In this document: positions 36,769-46,581 of the stretch, piece after piece
Layout: every line of letters begins with the position of its first letter
Numbering within the stretch: the first letter of the stretch is position 1
Origin: Prochlorococcus sp. AG-388-D03
Lineage (GTDB): Bacteria > Cyanobacteriota > Cyanobacteriia > PCC-6307 > Cyanobiaceae
Direction of reading: 5' to 3'
Length of the DNA: 57,661 nucleotides
NCBI GenBank assembly: GCA_003279875.1
Contig: QCGN01000007.1
Location: 1-57,661, forward strand
Notes under the pieces: generated by a model
The model's database searches: none
Told to the model about the DNA's origin: nothing
The model's input: the letters and a program-made list of their open reading frames with translations, nothing else
Program-made: the position numbers and the translations under genes

Positions 36769-38628
36769 ATGCCAATAAGACAAGACGATAATCAACCTAA
36801 TAGAAGATTTGGAATAGTAAATATTATTTTAATTAGCGTAGGAGCATTACTTCTATTCAGTAGTTTATTTCCTAATCAAAACATGCAAATACCAAGAGTT
36901 CCTTACTCTTTATTTATAGATCAGGTTAATGATGGTGAAGTTAAGAGAGCATATATTACTCAAGAACAAATTAGATACGAATTAAATGGAGCAGAGGAAG
37001 GGGCTCCTTCAGTATTGGCGACTACACCAATTTTTGATATGGATTTACCACAAAGATTGGAGAGTAAAGGGGTAGAATTTGCAGCTGCTCCACCAAAAAA
37101 ACCAAATTTCTTTTCAACTATTTTGAGTTGGGTTGTCCCACCTCTTATTTTTATTTTAGTCTTGCAATTTTTCGCTAGAAGAAGTATGGGTGGGGGAGGA
37201 GCTCAAGGAGCATTAAGTTTTACTAAAAGTAAAGCTAAAGTTTATGTCCCTGATGATGAATCGAAAATAACTTTTGAAGATGTTGCTGGTGTCGATGAAG
37301 CAAAGGATGAATTAACAGAAATAGTAGATTTTTTAAAGAGACCAGAAAGATATACAGACATAGGTGCAAGAATTCCTAAGGGCGTTCTTTTAGTAGGTCC
37401 TCCAGGAACAGGAAAGACTCTTCTTTCTAAAGCAGTTGCTGGAGAAGCAGAAGTTCCTTTCTTTATCATTTCAGGTTCTGAATTTGTTGAACTTTTTGTA
37501 GGAGCTGGTGCAGCTAGAGTTAGAGATTTGTTTGAACAAGCCAAGAAAAAAGCTCCTTGCATTATTTTTATAGATGAACTGGATGCTATTGGGAAGAGTC
37601 GTTCTGGTTCTATGGGTGTTGTTGGTGGGAATGATGAAAGAGAACAAACTCTAAATCAATTATTAACAGAAATGGATGGATTTGCATCGGCAGATAAACC
37701 TGTGATTGTTTTAGCCGCAACAAACCAACCGGAAGTACTTGATGCCGCGCTATTGAGACCTGGTAGATTTGATAGGCAAGTTTTGGTTGATAGACCAGAT
37801 TTATCTGGCAGAAAAACAATTTTAGAAATTTATACCAAAAAAGTAAAATTAGCAGAATCAATTGATTTGGATTCCATAGCTCAAGCAACAAGTGGATTCG
37901 CAGGTGCAGACTTAGCAAACATGGTAAACGAGGCTGCTTTGTTAGCTGCTAGAGCCAAAAGAAAAAGTGTTGAGCAACAAGATTTAAGTGAAGCTATTGA
38001 GAGGGTTGTAGCAGGTCTTGAGAAAAAAAGTAGAGTTTTACAGGATGATGAGAAGAAAGTTGTTGCTTATCATGAAGTAGGTCACGCCATTGTTGGACAT
38101 CTCATGCCAGGAGGATCAAAAGTAGCAAAGATCTCAATAGTACCTAGGGGAATGAGTGCGTTAGGATATACACTTCAACTTCCCACTGAAGAAAGATTTC
38201 TTAATTCTAAAGACGAACTGAAGGGTCAGATAGCAACACTCTTAGGTGGCCGTTCAGCAGAAGAGGTAGTTTTTGGCAAAATTACTACAGGTGCCTCTAA
38301 TGACCTCCAAAGAGCAACTGATATAGCTGAACAAATGGTAGGTACTTTTGGAATGAGTGATATTCTGGGACCACTTGCTTATGACAAGCAAGGTGGTGGG
38401 CAATTTTTAGGCAATGGAAATAATCCAAGAAGATCTGTTAGTGATGCAACAGCCCAAGCAATAGATAAGGAAGTAAGAGATTTGGTAGATGATGCTCATG
38501 AAACTGCATTAAACATTTTAAGGAATAATTTACCTTTGCTTGAATCTATTTCTCAAAAAATTCTACAGGAAGAAGTCATCGAAGGAGAAGATCTAAAAAA
38601 CCTGCTTGCAGAAACTAAAATGCCTTAA
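36769..38628 (+). CDS. ftsH: ATP-dependent zinc metalloprotease FtsH
   Basis: Membrane AAA+ protease that removes damaged membrane proteins such as photosystem II D1. Two membrane spans (about 14-32 and 115-135) flank a lumenal or periplasmic domain. The AAA module has [33 protein letters not shown] and the second region of homology [21 protein letters not shown]. The zinc motif is HEVGHAI, with the third ligand Asp in the [16 protein letters not shown] region. Length 619 aa is usual for cyanobacterial FtsH2/FtsH3 types; which paralogue is not decided. Confidence 0.96.
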   Translation: MPIRQDDNQPNRRFGIVNIILISVGALLLFSSLFPNQNMQIPRVPYSLFIDQVNDGEVKRAYITQEQIRYELNGAEEGAPSVLATTPIFDMDLPQRLESKGVEFAAAPPKKPNFFSTILSWVVPPLIFILVLQFFARRSMGGGGAQGALSFTKSKAKVYVPDDESKITFEDVAGVDEAKDELTEIVDFLKRPERYTDIGARIPKGVLLVGPPGTGKTLLSKAVAGEAEVPFFIISGSEFVELFVGAGAARVRDLFEQAKKKAPCIIFIDELDAIGKSRSGSMGVVGGNDEREQTLNQLLTEMDGFASADKPVIVLAATNQPEVLDAALLRPGRFDRQVLVDRPDLSGRKTILEIYTKKVKLAESIDLDSIAQATSGFAGADLANMVNEAALLAARAKRKSVEQQDLSEAIERVVAGLEKKSRVLQDDEKKVVAYHEVGHAIVGHLMPGGSKVAKISIVPRGMSALGYTLQLPTEERFLNSKDELKGQIATLLGGRSAEEVVFGKITTGASNDLQRATDIAEQMVGTFGMSDILGPLAYDKQGGGQFLGNGNNPRRSVSDATAQAIDKEVRDLVDDAHETALNILRNNLPLLESISQKILQEEVIEGEDLKNLLAETKMP

Positions 38629-38660
38629 TAGTAGAATCTTAAATCTTATTACAAATATTT

Positions 38661-39587
38661 ATGCTAAAACCTAACAAGCTTGGTAATAAAAACTTTTTAT
38701 CAAGCTTGGATATATCAACTGAAGAATTATTCCATATTTTAGAGCTTGCAAAAAATTTTAAAAATAAAGTTCTTAATATTGAATTTAAAAGAAAAGTTCT
38801 GGGTTTGATTTTTAATAAATCATCTACTCGTACAAGAGTAAGTTTTCAGGTCGCTATGTCAAGACTTGGAGGGACTACGATAGATCTAAATCCAGAAACC
38901 TCTCAAATAGGAAGAGGTGAGCCAATTAAAGATACAGCAAGAGTTCTAAGTAGATATTGCGATGTCATTGCAATTAGAACTTTTAATCAAACGGATTTGG
39001 AAGAATATTCAAAGTGGTCTGCAAAACCAGTTATTAATGCTCTTACAGATTTAGAGCACCCATGCCAAGTATTAGCTGATTTTTTGACAATTAAAGAAGA
39101 ATTTATTGATTTTAAAAATGTAGTTTTGACTTTTATAGGTGATGGTAATAATGTTGCAAATTCTCTTATTCTTTGTGGTGCATTATTAGGAGTGGAAGTT
39201 AGAATTGCTTGCCCTAAAGGGTATGAACCAAATTCATTTGTAATTAAAAAGGCACTCGAAATATATGAAGATAAGAATTTATTAAAAATTACTAATGACC
39301 CACATAATGCTGTTGTAGGAGCAAATGTGCTATATACAGATGTATGGTCCTCTATGGGAGAAGAGAAATTTAAGGAAAATAAAGATAAAGACTTTAATGG
39401 ATTTACAATTGATAAGAATTTAGTAAACAAAGCTAATAAAGATGCAATTATTCTTCATTGCCTTCCTGCTTATAGGTCTAAAGAAATAACTGATGAAGTA
39501 ATTGATAGTAGTAAAAGTAGAATTTTTGATCAGGCAGAAAATAGAATGCATGCTCAGCAAGCTCTTTTGGCGTGCTTGCTTTCCTAA
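38661..39587 (+). CDS. argF: Ornithine carbamoyltransferase
   Basis: Makes citrulline from ornithine and carbamoyl phosphate. Carbamoyl phosphate motif FNKSSTRTRVSF, then DVIAIRTFNQ, LEHPCQVLADFLTI, LTFIGDGNNVANSLI and the ornithine site ILHCLPAYRSKEIT. Length 308 aa. It begins 32 nt after ftsH and ends 58 nt before lexA. Confidence 0.97.
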   Translation: MLKPNKLGNKNFLSSLDISTEELFHILELAKNFKNKVLNIEFKRKVLGLIFNKSSTRTRVSFQVAMSRLGGTTIDLNPETSQIGRGEPIKDTARVLSRYCDVIAIRTFNQTDLEEYSKWSAKPVINALTDLEHPCQVLADFLTIKEEFIDFKNVVLTFIGDGNNVANSLILCGALLGVEVRIACPKGYEPNSFVIKKALEIYEDKNLLKITNDPHNAVVGANVLYTDVWSSMGEEKFKENKDKDFNGFTIDKNLVNKANKDAIILHCLPAYRSKEITDEVIDSSKSRIFDQAENRMHAQQALLACLLS

Positions 39588-39615
39588 TGAGCACTTGCAC
39601 TAACATTAGAAAAGA

Positions 39616-39629
39616 GGTACAAATGTATT
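39616..39629 (+). promoter_or_regulatory. Candidate LexA operator upstream of lexA
   Basis: GGTACAAATGTATT matches 12 of 14 positions of the cyanobacterial LexA box AGTACWNWTGTACT (consensus recalled from the literature). It lies 17 bp before the GTG start of lexA, as expected for autoregulation. A second partial site, GAACATTTGTATT (39633-39645), follows immediately and resembles a half of the Gram-positive GAAC-N4-GTTC box. Confidence 0.65.
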
Positions 39630-39645
39630 AGCGAACATTTGTATT

Positions 39646-40260
39646 GTGGTTAATTATTCTGAAAATCTCACAGAGGCTCAAAATGAGCTTTATGGGTGGA
39701 TAAAAGATTATATGAAAGACTTTCAACATAGCCCATCAATAAGACAGATGATGCAGGCGATGGGATTAAAATCTCCTGCTCCAATACAAAGCCGTTTAAA
39801 ACATTTGCAAGAAAAAGGTTATATTTCTTGGCAAGAAGGTAAAGCTAGAACACTTCAATTAATTGATGAAGTAATGGAAGGTATACCGGTTATGGGATCA
39901 GTTGCAGCAGGAGGTTTGATTGAAACTTATTCTGATGTTAATGAAAATTTAGATATTAATGATTTTTTAAAAAAGAAAGATGTCTTTGCTCTTTCAGTCA
40001 ACGGTGATTCAATGATAGATGCATGTATTGCTGATGGAGATATGGTTTTGATGGAGCCCATAACTGATTCATACTCATTAAAAAATGGAACAATTGTCAG
40101 CGCTATGGTACCTGGTTTAGGAACAACTTTAAAATATTTTTTTAAAAGAGGTGAAAAAGTATTTCTTGAGGCGGCAAATCCAGCTTATGAAACGATTGAG
40201 TTAAATTTAGATGATGTAGTTTTTCAGGGTAAACTTTTAGCAGTTTGGAGAAAAATTTAA
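39646..40260 (+). CDS. lexA: LexA repressor (SOS regulator)
   Basis: 204 aa. The N-terminal winged helix begins LTEAQNELYGWIKDYMKDFQHSPSIRQMMQAMGL and has KSPAPIQSRLKHLQEKGYI. The self-cleavage domain is intact: cleavage bond Ala88-Gly89 (SVAAGGLIE), nucleophile Ser122 (NGDSMID) and general base Lys163 (TTLKYFF). It is therefore expected to act as a true RecA-responsive repressor, unlike cyanobacterial LexA forms that have lost these residues. The GTG start follows a candidate LexA box. Confidence 0.95.
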   Translation: MVNYSENLTEAQNELYGWIKDYMKDFQHSPSIRQMMQAMGLKSPAPIQSRLKHLQEKGYISWQEGKARTLQLIDEVMEGIPVMGSVAAGGLIETYSDVNENLDINDFLKKKDVFALSVNGDSMIDACIADGDMVLMEPITDSYSLKNGTIVSAMVPGLGTTLKYFFKRGEKVFLEAANPAYETIELNLDDVVFQGKLLAVWRKI

Positions 40261-40291
40261 ATTTAAAAATTCATAACCCATAAACAAATTT

Positions 40292-41227
40292 CTATAAATT
40301 GCATTTAAACCATTCTATTGTTTTCATAAGCCCTTCTCTTAATTCAATTTTTGGCTCCCAATTTAAGATACTTTTAGCTAACTCTATAGATGGTTTCCTT
40401 TGCTTTGGATCATCTTTGGGCATTTCTTTAAATTCAAATTCTAAGTTAGGATTTATTAATTCCTTTACTATATCTGCCAATTCTTTTATTGAAAATTCAT
40501 TTGGATTGCCAATATTTATAGGGTTTTGAAAATCACTTTCCATTAAAAGTATCATCCCTTTTATTAAATCATCTACATAACAAAAAGATCTAGTTTGTTT
40601 ACCTTCACCATATAGAGTTATTTTTTCATTTTGAAGAGCTTGTTTAATAAAATTACTAACAACTCTTCCGTCATCAGATCTCATGTTTGGACCATAAGTA
40701 TTAAATATCCGCATAATTCTTACATCAACGCCATGTATTCTTTGATAATCCGAACATAATGTTTCAGCTACTCTTTTACCTTCGTCATAACAACTTCTTA
40801 TGCCTGTAGTATTGACTGAACCTCTATATGATTCAGTCTGTGGATGTTCCAAAGGGTCGCCATAAACCTCACTTGTACTTGCTAACAAAATCTTAGCTCC
40901 TATTCGTTTTGCTAGTCCCAACATATTATAAGTTCCCATAAAACTAGTTTTGGTTGTTTTAATTGGATTAAACTGATAATGAATAGGGGATGCTGGACAT
41001 GCTAAATGCCATATTTTATCTACTTCTAGTTTTATTGGTTCAGTGACATCATGCCTTATTAATTCAAAATTAGGATCTTTTAAAAAATGTTGTATATTTT
41101 TCTTTGTGCCTGTAAAAAAATTATCTAGACATATTACTTCTTCTCCTTTTTTAAGTAAATTTTTAGCAAGATGTGAACCTAGAAAACCACTCCCACCAGT
41201 AATTAAGTTTCTATTTTTTTTAATCAT
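40292..41227 (-). CDS. UDP-glucuronate decarboxylase (UDP-xylose synthase), SDR family
   Basis: Short-chain dehydrogenase with N-terminal [18 protein letters not shown] for NAD. It carries the UXS hallmarks [19 protein letters not shown] and [14 protein letters not shown], and the catalytic pair [12 protein letters not shown] (Tyr, Lys). The ending [19 protein letters not shown] is also typical. It turns UDP-glucuronate into UDP-xylose for surface glycans. Its substrate is made by the divergently transcribed UDP-glucose dehydrogenase 148 bp away, so the pair form a short pathway. It is the left edge of the polysaccharide region. Confidence 0.9.
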   Translation of the reverse strand: MIKKNRNLITGGSGFLGSHLAKNLLKKGEEVICLDNFFTGTKKNIQHFLKDPNFELIRHDVTEPIKLEVDKIWHLACPASPIHYQFNPIKTTKTSFMGTYNMLGLAKRIGAKILLASTSEVYGDPLEHPQTESYRGSVNTTGIRSCYDEGKRVAETLCSDYQRIHGVDVRIMRIFNTYGPNMRSDDGRVVSNFIKQALQNEKITLYGEGKQTRSFCYVDDLIKGMILLMESDFQNPINIGNPNEFSIKELADIVKELINPNLEFEFKEMPKDDPKQRKPSIELAKSILNWEPKIELREGLMKTIEWFKCNL

Positions 41228-41375
41228 TATTTAAAATTATATAACTATCAAGTCTTTATTTTAAGTTATTAATATATTTTTTTGTAATAATTATTTTCTT
41301 CCCATGTATTTTAATATTGGTAAAACTTCCTTATACTGTGTTGATAATTTTTGAAAATTGTTTGTTTAGAATCAT

Positions 41376-42773
41376 ATGAATATTAAAAAAACTAGAAATA
41401 TAAAAAATATCTGTTGTATTGGAGCTGGTTATGTTGGAGGTCCAACAATGGCAGTGATTGCAGCAAATTGTCCTAATTTAATTATCAATGTAGTAGATAT
41501 TAATGTTGATAGGATAAAGTCTTGGAATATTGATGATTTATCTAAGTTACCAGTTTTTGAGCCAGGTTTGAGAGATATAGTTGAAAAGTGTAGAGGTAAA
41601 AATCTATTCTTCTCATCAAATGTTGAAGAAAATATCGCAAATGCAGATATTATTTTTATTTCCGTTAATACCCCTACTAAAACCAAGGGTATCGGTGCTG
41701 GCTATGCGAGTGATTTGAAGTGGATTGAATCTTCAACAAGAACAATAGCAAAATATGCAAGAAATCATACTATCGTTGTAGAGAAAAGTACCTTACCGGT
41801 TAAAACAGCTGAAACTATTAAAAATATTTTGCTTTCATCAGATGAATCTTTTGATAAAAGCGCAAAAAAAAGTTTTTCTATATTATCAAATCCTGAATTT
41901 CTTGCAGAGGGAACAGCAATAAATGATCTTCAATATCCTGATAGAGTTTTGATTGGAGGAGATGATAATAACGCGATTAATCTACTGGTAAATATTTATA
42001 AGAAATGGGTTGATACAAAAAAAATTATCACTACAAATTTATGGAGTTCAGAATTATCAAAATTAGTAGCTAATGCATTTTTGGCCCAGAGAATATCTTC
42101 TATTAATTCTATTTCTGCTTTATGCGAATCTACTGGAGCAAATATTCAAGAAGTAAAAGATGCTATTGGAAGTGATACTAGAATTGGAAATAAGTTTCTT
42201 AATGCTGGACCTGGTTTTGGAGGGAGCTGCTTTAAAAAAGATATTTTAAATCTTGTTTATTTATGTAGACATTATGGTTTGAATGAAGTTGCTGAATATT
42301 GGGAACAAATTGTAAAAATTAATTTATGGCAACAGAAAAGAATATCTGCATTGGTAATAAAGAATTTATTTGGTACTCTTTCAAATAAAAAATTAGTAAT
42401 ATTAGGATTTTCATTTAAAGCAAATACAAATGATACGAGGGAGTCTCCTAGTATTAACATTTCTAAAGAGTTTTTAAAGGAAGGCGCACAATTGCATTTC
42501 TATGATCCCAAAGTTGAAAAAATGCAAATTTTAAGAGAATTTAAAGATTTTAAAGATTCAAAAATATTTGTATCTAAATCAGCTTTAAGTGCTGCGGAAG
42601 GTGCCGATGCGGTTTTAGTAATGACTGATTGGGAAGAATTTAAATATTTAGATTGGATTAGTATTTATAAAGTAATGAGAAAACCTGCGTGGGTTTTTGA
42701 CACTCGAATTTGCTTAAATCAAGAGAAAATAAGTAATATTGGATTTAATGTATGGACTTTGGGAAGGATATAA
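41376..42773 (+). CDS. UDP-glucose 6-dehydrogenase (eukaryote-like long type)
   Basis: 465 aa NAD enzyme oxidising UDP-glucose to UDP-glucuronate. It has ICCIGAGYVGGPTMAVIA, FISVNTPTKTKGIG, VVEKSTLPVKTAETI and LSNPEFLAEGTAINDL. The catalytic Cys is in FLNAGPGFGGSCFKKDI and the C-terminal domain shows FSFKANTNDTRESPS. The GYVGGP and GAGYASDLKWIE features match the animal-type rather than the short bacterial UGDH. The partner enzyme is the neighbouring UXS. Confidence 0.93.
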   Translation: MNIKKTRNIKNICCIGAGYVGGPTMAVIAANCPNLIINVVDINVDRIKSWNIDDLSKLPVFEPGLRDIVEKCRGKNLFFSSNVEENIANADIIFISVNTPTKTKGIGAGYASDLKWIESSTRTIAKYARNHTIVVEKSTLPVKTAETIKNILLSSDESFDKSAKKSFSILSNPEFLAEGTAINDLQYPDRVLIGGDDNNAINLLVNIYKKWVDTKKIITTNLWSSELSKLVANAFLAQRISSINSISALCESTGANIQEVKDAIGSDTRIGNKFLNAGPGFGGSCFKKDILNLVYLCRHYGLNEVAEYWEQIVKINLWQQKRISALVIKNLFGTLSNKKLVILGFSFKANTNDTRESPSINISKEFLKEGAQLHFYDPKVEKMQILREFKDFKDSKIFVSKSALSAAEGADAVLVMTDWEEFKYLDWISIYKVMRKPAWVFDTRICLNQEKISNIGFNVWTLGRI

Positions 42774-42844
42774 TATTTAATATGTTTTACAAATCAAGTT
42801 AGTTAATGAAGCAATTTAGTAAAGGGAAATTTATTAAATGAGAT

Positions 42845-43222
42845 ATGTTAAGGAATCTCCAAATCAATAAGCAAAAAAAATTATTTTTATTTTTTGGTTT
42901 TTTAAATTTTTTAATTACCAACGCGGTACTACAGATTTCTTTACTTTTTACTCCAATTTTCTTTTCTACAATTTTAAGTCAAATGATTAATCTCTTGATT
43001 GGTTATTATTTGTACGGAAAAAAAGTTTTTAAATTAAATAAATTAACAAATTTGGTTTTTAGAAAGTACTTTGTATTGGCTTTCATAATATGGATTTTAA
43101 ACTTTAGTATTATTCGATTATTTTTTTTTCTTGGAGTAAATAAAAATATTTCAGCATTATTTGTTATACCTTTATTGGTAATGATTTCTTATTTTTTTCA
43201 AAAACGTTATGTTTTTAAGTGA
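42845..43222 (+). CDS. GtrA-family small membrane protein
   Basis: 125 aa with four hydrophobic segments and the layout of GtrA/DPMS proteins: KLFLFFGFLNFLITNAVLQISL, a middle LSQMINLLIGYYLYGKKVFK (the conserved 'N-F-x-R/K-V-F' zone) and the ending FFQKRYVFK. The family helps flip or use polyprenyl-phosphate sugars. The sequence is very rich in Phe, Ile and Leu. It is flanked by glycosyltransferase genes, which fits the role. Confidence 0.75.
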   Translation: MLRNLQINKQKKLFLFFGFLNFLITNAVLQISLLFTPIFFSTILSQMINLLIGYYLYGKKVFKLNKLTNLVFRKYFVLAFIIWILNFSIIRLFFFLGVNKNISALFVIPLLVMISYFFQKRYVFK

Positions 43223-43522
43223 TTACTTTTTTGGCAATAATTAAGTTATCATTATCTCTATTTTTTAGAATGAACTTTATAAAATCCCTCCAGTTTTTTC
43301 TTTAATCTAAACAAATAATTATTATCCAATACTGTTTAATAGCTCATATGTAGATTTTTTCGAATTAAGTGCGCTTTAAATAGTTATATTTTAAATATAA
43401 ATCCCTATGAAAAAAGTTATTGATTAAATTATAAAAGAATTGTCTCTAATAAATTTTTTGCTATTTGTAATATCATTTTACCTTTTAAGGATTATTCTAA
43501 TAAATATCGATAATAATACTCT
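43223..43522. other. AT-rich intergenic region with a possible decayed gene end
   Basis: No intact ORF. On the minus strand two short frames, offset by one base, read like the C-terminus of a lost protein: 43322-43375 (SALNSKKSTYELLNSIG, then stop) and 43258-43335 (TVLDNNYLFRLKKKLEGFY, then KVHSKK and stop). Joined by a frameshift they would give a normal-looking polar, helical end. The rest holds only AT-rich sequence and, presumably, the promoter of the next gene. Confidence 0.35.
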
Positions 43523-44656
43523 ATGAAAAAATTACATAAAAGATATTTAATATGTAATGGTGATGCTAATTCATACAATACTCACGGAGGATTACCATAT
43601 AATTTTTTTAAAGCTGCAAAACAATATGGCTTAATAGATAAAGCTATTAGTCTTGATTATCATAAATTAAAATATTGGAAATCAATATGGAACCTAATCC
43701 AATTATTGAAGTATGGAAAACCTCGAGGGTTTCAATGGAGTGAAGTTTATGCAAAAAAGTTAATTAAGCAAATAAAACATTTAGAGCACCAAGAATTAAG
43801 TATATTGAGTATTTATCCACTTTTACCAAGTTATCCATGGCCCCAAAAATGGGATATAGATTTTTATATCGACGCTACAATTTCACAAATACTTGATGAA
43901 TATAGACTATCAAATCTAATAAGTAATTCTTATAAAAGTGAAATAATTAATCGAGAAAAATTAAATTATTTAAAAGCAAATAGAATTATTTGTCGTTCAA
44001 ATTGGGCTATTAAATCTTTAATCAAAGATTATCAAATTGATAAATCTAAGATTTATTTTATACCTGGAGGTGCAAATTTAGATATAAAAGAAATTGATAG
44101 AGCCAAATTACGTTCCTTTCCTCCAAAACCATCTGTTAATAATCCTATTGTAGTAGGATTTATAGGCCTAGATTGGGAAAGAAAAGGTGGTAACTTCTTA
44201 ATAAAATTGGCAGATACTTTTAATGAAAATAATATACCTTTTGAAATTAGGGTAATTGGTCCTAAACAGAATACTTTACCTAACCACTCCTGCTTAAAGT
44301 ATGTTGGTTTTATAGATAAGTTTTTAAACTTAGATCTTTTCATAAAAGAATTGAAATCTTGGCACTTTGGGACTCTATTCTCAAAAGCTGAGGCTTTTGG
44401 GATTTCTAATAGAGAATGTTTAATACTTGGAGTTCCAGTAATTTGTCACGATATTGGAGGTATTTCTTCAACGTTACCCAAATCTAATTTTGGGAAAATG
44501 TTTGATGCTAATCCAAGCCCCTTAATTGTTTATAGTTGGCTTATGGATATTTTTAATCCTTATGAAAAGTATATAAGTTTAAGAAAAAAACTTTTAAAAC
44601 AATATAAAAGTTTTACTTGGGATAGAACAATAACTAATTTAATAAAAGTCTTATAG
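43523..44656 (+). CDS. Glycosyltransferase, GT4-like (family 1 in Pfam terms)
   Basis: 377 aa GT-B fold. The C-terminal domain is recognisable: IVVGFIGLDWERKGGNFLIKL, FEIRVIGPKQN and FGTLFSKAEAFGISNRECLILGVPVICHDIGGI, which contains the E-x7-E nucleotide-sugar motif (EAFGISNRE). The N-terminal acceptor half has a HGGLPYNFFKAAKQYGL start and little else conserved. The donor and acceptor are unknown. Part of the surface-glycan region. Confidence 0.82.
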   Translation: MKKLHKRYLICNGDANSYNTHGGLPYNFFKAAKQYGLIDKAISLDYHKLKYWKSIWNLIQLLKYGKPRGFQWSEVYAKKLIKQIKHLEHQELSILSIYPLLPSYPWPQKWDIDFYIDATISQILDEYRLSNLISNSYKSEIINREKLNYLKANRIICRSNWAIKSLIKDYQIDKSKIYFIPGGANLDIKEIDRAKLRSFPPKPSVNNPIVVGFIGLDWERKGGNFLIKLADTFNENNIPFEIRVIGPKQNTLPNHSCLKYVGFIDKFLNLDLFIKELKSWHFGTLFSKAEAFGISNRECLILGVPVICHDIGGISSTLPKSNFGKMFDANPSPLIVYSWLMDIFNPYEKYISLRKKLLKQYKSFTWDRTITNLIKVL

Positions 44657-44789
44657 AAATTAAAAGTATGGAATAATTTTTTCTTTTTATAAATAAAAAT
44701 TTATAGTAAAAATTAATTCCCAAAGGGAATGTTTAACTACTTTAGTTGGTTAAGATGCAGTAAGATTATTATTATGTGCCTATTACATA

Positions 44790-46091
44790 ATGTTATCCGT
44801 CGTTCATTTAAGCAATAACGATATAGTCGGTGGAGCTTCAAGGGCTGCTTATAGAATCCATAGATGTCTAGAAGATAATAAAAGTGATTATTTAGTAGAT
44901 TCTTCCATGAAGGTTATTAAAAAATATAGTACTGATCCAACTGTCACTTGTTTAAATAATAATTCATATTTTTGGAAAAGATTGCAACCTAGGATATCAC
45001 GGTTCTTGAAAAGTAATTTTAAAACATCTAATCAATCCGCTCATAATATTGCTTATCCAAATACTGGATTATTAAAAGAAATAAATAATAAGCAATCATT
45101 TAATGAAATAACCCATCTGCACTGGTTAGGCGATAACACAATTTCAATTGAGGAAGTTGGGAAATTAAAAGGACCAATTTTTTGGACACTACATGACCAA
45201 TGGCCCTTTTGTGGAGCTGAGCATTATACTCATCCACCTATTTATAAAAATGGTCTTCAAATTAATGATTTTAGATATAGACAAAATTATTCCTCAAAAA
45301 GTAGGATTTTTGATGAAAAGGGATTTGATATAAATAAATGGACTTGGGAGAGAAAGAAAAGATCCTGGACAAAACCAATAAATATCGTAGCAACTTCTAG
45401 TTGGTTATTTGACTGCGTAAAAAAAAGTTCATTAATGAAAAACTGGCCAATACATTTAATACCCTATCCAATAAATACTAAAAATTGGAAACCTATAAAT
45501 AAATTAGAAGCAAAAAATATACTTGGGATTGATAAAAATAAGAAGGTTGTTTTATTCGGAGCAATTGGTGGTACTAAAGATACTAGAAAAGGATCTCATG
45601 TTTTAGAAGAAGCCTTAAATATATTGAGAGATTCTTATTTTCAAAATAGTGAAAATAGTATTCAAATTTTAGTTTTTGGAGAAGCAAGTAATAAAAAAAT
45701 TATAAATAATTTGCCAGTAGATTTCTTGGGTTCTTTTAGTGATGACTTGTCTCTTAGAGTTGTTTATTCAGCAGCCGATGTAATGGTGGTTCCATCAATA
45801 CAAGAGGCTTTTGGACAAACCGCCTCTGAAGCTCATGCATGTGCAACACCTGTTGTGGCTTTCAATATTGGAGGTTTAATTGATATAGTTAGTCACCAAG
45901 AAACAGGATATTTGGCAAATCCCTATGATCCTAAAGCTTTAGCATATGGTATAAATTGGATTTTAGAGGATAAAGAAAGAAATAATAAAATTGCATCACA
46001 AGCGAGATTAAAAGCTAAAAAATATTGGGATTCAAGAATTATTGCTCAAAAGTATATTGATGCTTATAATTCTGCTTTAAGTATTTATTAA
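44790..46091 (+). CDS. Glycosyltransferase, GT4-like
   Basis: 433 aa GT-B enzyme. The N-terminal half shows VVHLSNNDIVGGASRAAYRIH, THLHWLGDN and IFWTLHDQWPFCGAEHYT. This Trp-rich HDxWPF-C-x-H block is typical of a subgroup found in capsule and colanic-acid-type clusters. The C-terminal half has LFGAIGGTKDTRKGSHVLEEAL and VMVVPSIQEAFGQTASEAHACATPVVAFNIGGL with the E-x7-E motif. Donor unknown. Confidence 0.87.
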   Translation: MLSVVHLSNNDIVGGASRAAYRIHRCLEDNKSDYLVDSSMKVIKKYSTDPTVTCLNNNSYFWKRLQPRISRFLKSNFKTSNQSAHNIAYPNTGLLKEINNKQSFNEITHLHWLGDNTISIEEVGKLKGPIFWTLHDQWPFCGAEHYTHPPIYKNGLQINDFRYRQNYSSKSRIFDEKGFDINKWTWERKKRSWTKPINIVATSSWLFDCVKKSSLMKNWPIHLIPYPINTKNWKPINKLEAKNILGIDKNKKVVLFGAIGGTKDTRKGSHVLEEALNILRDSYFQNSENSIQILVFGEASNKKIINNLPVDFLGSFSDDLSLRVVYSAADVMVVPSIQEAFGQTASEAHACATPVVAFNIGGLIDIVSHQETGYLANPYDPKALAYGINWILEDKERNNKIASQARLKAKKYWDSRIIAQKYIDAYNSALSIY

Positions 46092-46393
46092 TAGAAAAGA
46101 TTTATATCCAATAAAAATTCAACTTATTTGCTTAAATAAATATCTCAAGGTAATTTTAGTTAAAAGTCAATCTTTGCATTATTTTACTTAAAATATCTTT
46201 TCCATTTCTTAATTAATATTTTAAGCAGGTGTTGAGTGACTTCCAATTAGCGTAAGAAAGTTTGCTAAAACTTCATAATTAAAAGGTTTATTATATTGTG
46301 CAGAATTGATTAATAAAACGCTATAAAGTATTATATTCTTTACGGCAGTTAAAAATCTTGAGCCTATTTACTATGACTGCTTTTTTAAGTTTT
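46092..46393. other. Intergenic region upstream of tRNA-Ala
   Basis: About 300 bp without a convincing ORF or hairpin terminator. It contains the tRNA-Ala promoter; TATAAAGTATTATATTC-like AT boxes occur near 46321-46341. Nothing else could be identified. Confidence 0.4.
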
Positions 46394-46466
46394 GGGGCCA
46401 TAGCTCAGCTGGTAGAGCACCTGCATGGCATGCAGGGGGTCAGCGGTTCGAGTCCGCTTGGCTCCA
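46394..46466 (+). tRNA. tRNA-Ala (anticodon GGC)
   Basis: 73 nt with all arms: acceptor GGGGCCA/TGGCTCC including the G3:U70 wobble that marks alanine tRNAs, D-arm GCTC/GAGC, anticodon arm CCTGC-ATGGCAT-GCAGG (anticodon GGC) and T-arm AGCGG-TTCGAGT-CCGCT. Discriminator A; CCA not encoded. It lies inside the polysaccharide region, between plus-strand glycosyltransferases and minus-strand methyltransferases. Confidence 0.95.
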
Positions 46467-46581
46467 TTAATAAATATATTTGAAATTAAAAATAATTGTT
46501 TATAATACTTATTTTTCATAAAGGTTATTTCCAAATCAAAAATTTTTATAGATGCTACTTAATTAAGTCTAAAAATTTGAT

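Noticed and set aside
37242..37562. Open frame antisense to ftsH (106 aa)
   Set aside because: Shadow of the AAA domain; reversed Gly/Pro/Thr-rich translation without a domain.
38987..39430. Open frame antisense to argF (147 aa)
   Set aside because: Shadow ORF within a clear argF; no recognisable domain.
44716..44730. ATTCCC-AAA-GGGAAT hairpin as a terminator
   Set aside because: The stem is perfect but only 6 bp, the loop is 3 nt and no T-run follows.
46394..46466. Phage or integrase attachment site at tRNA-Ala
   Set aside because: No integrase gene and no second copy of the tRNA 3' end could be found by eye in the window.
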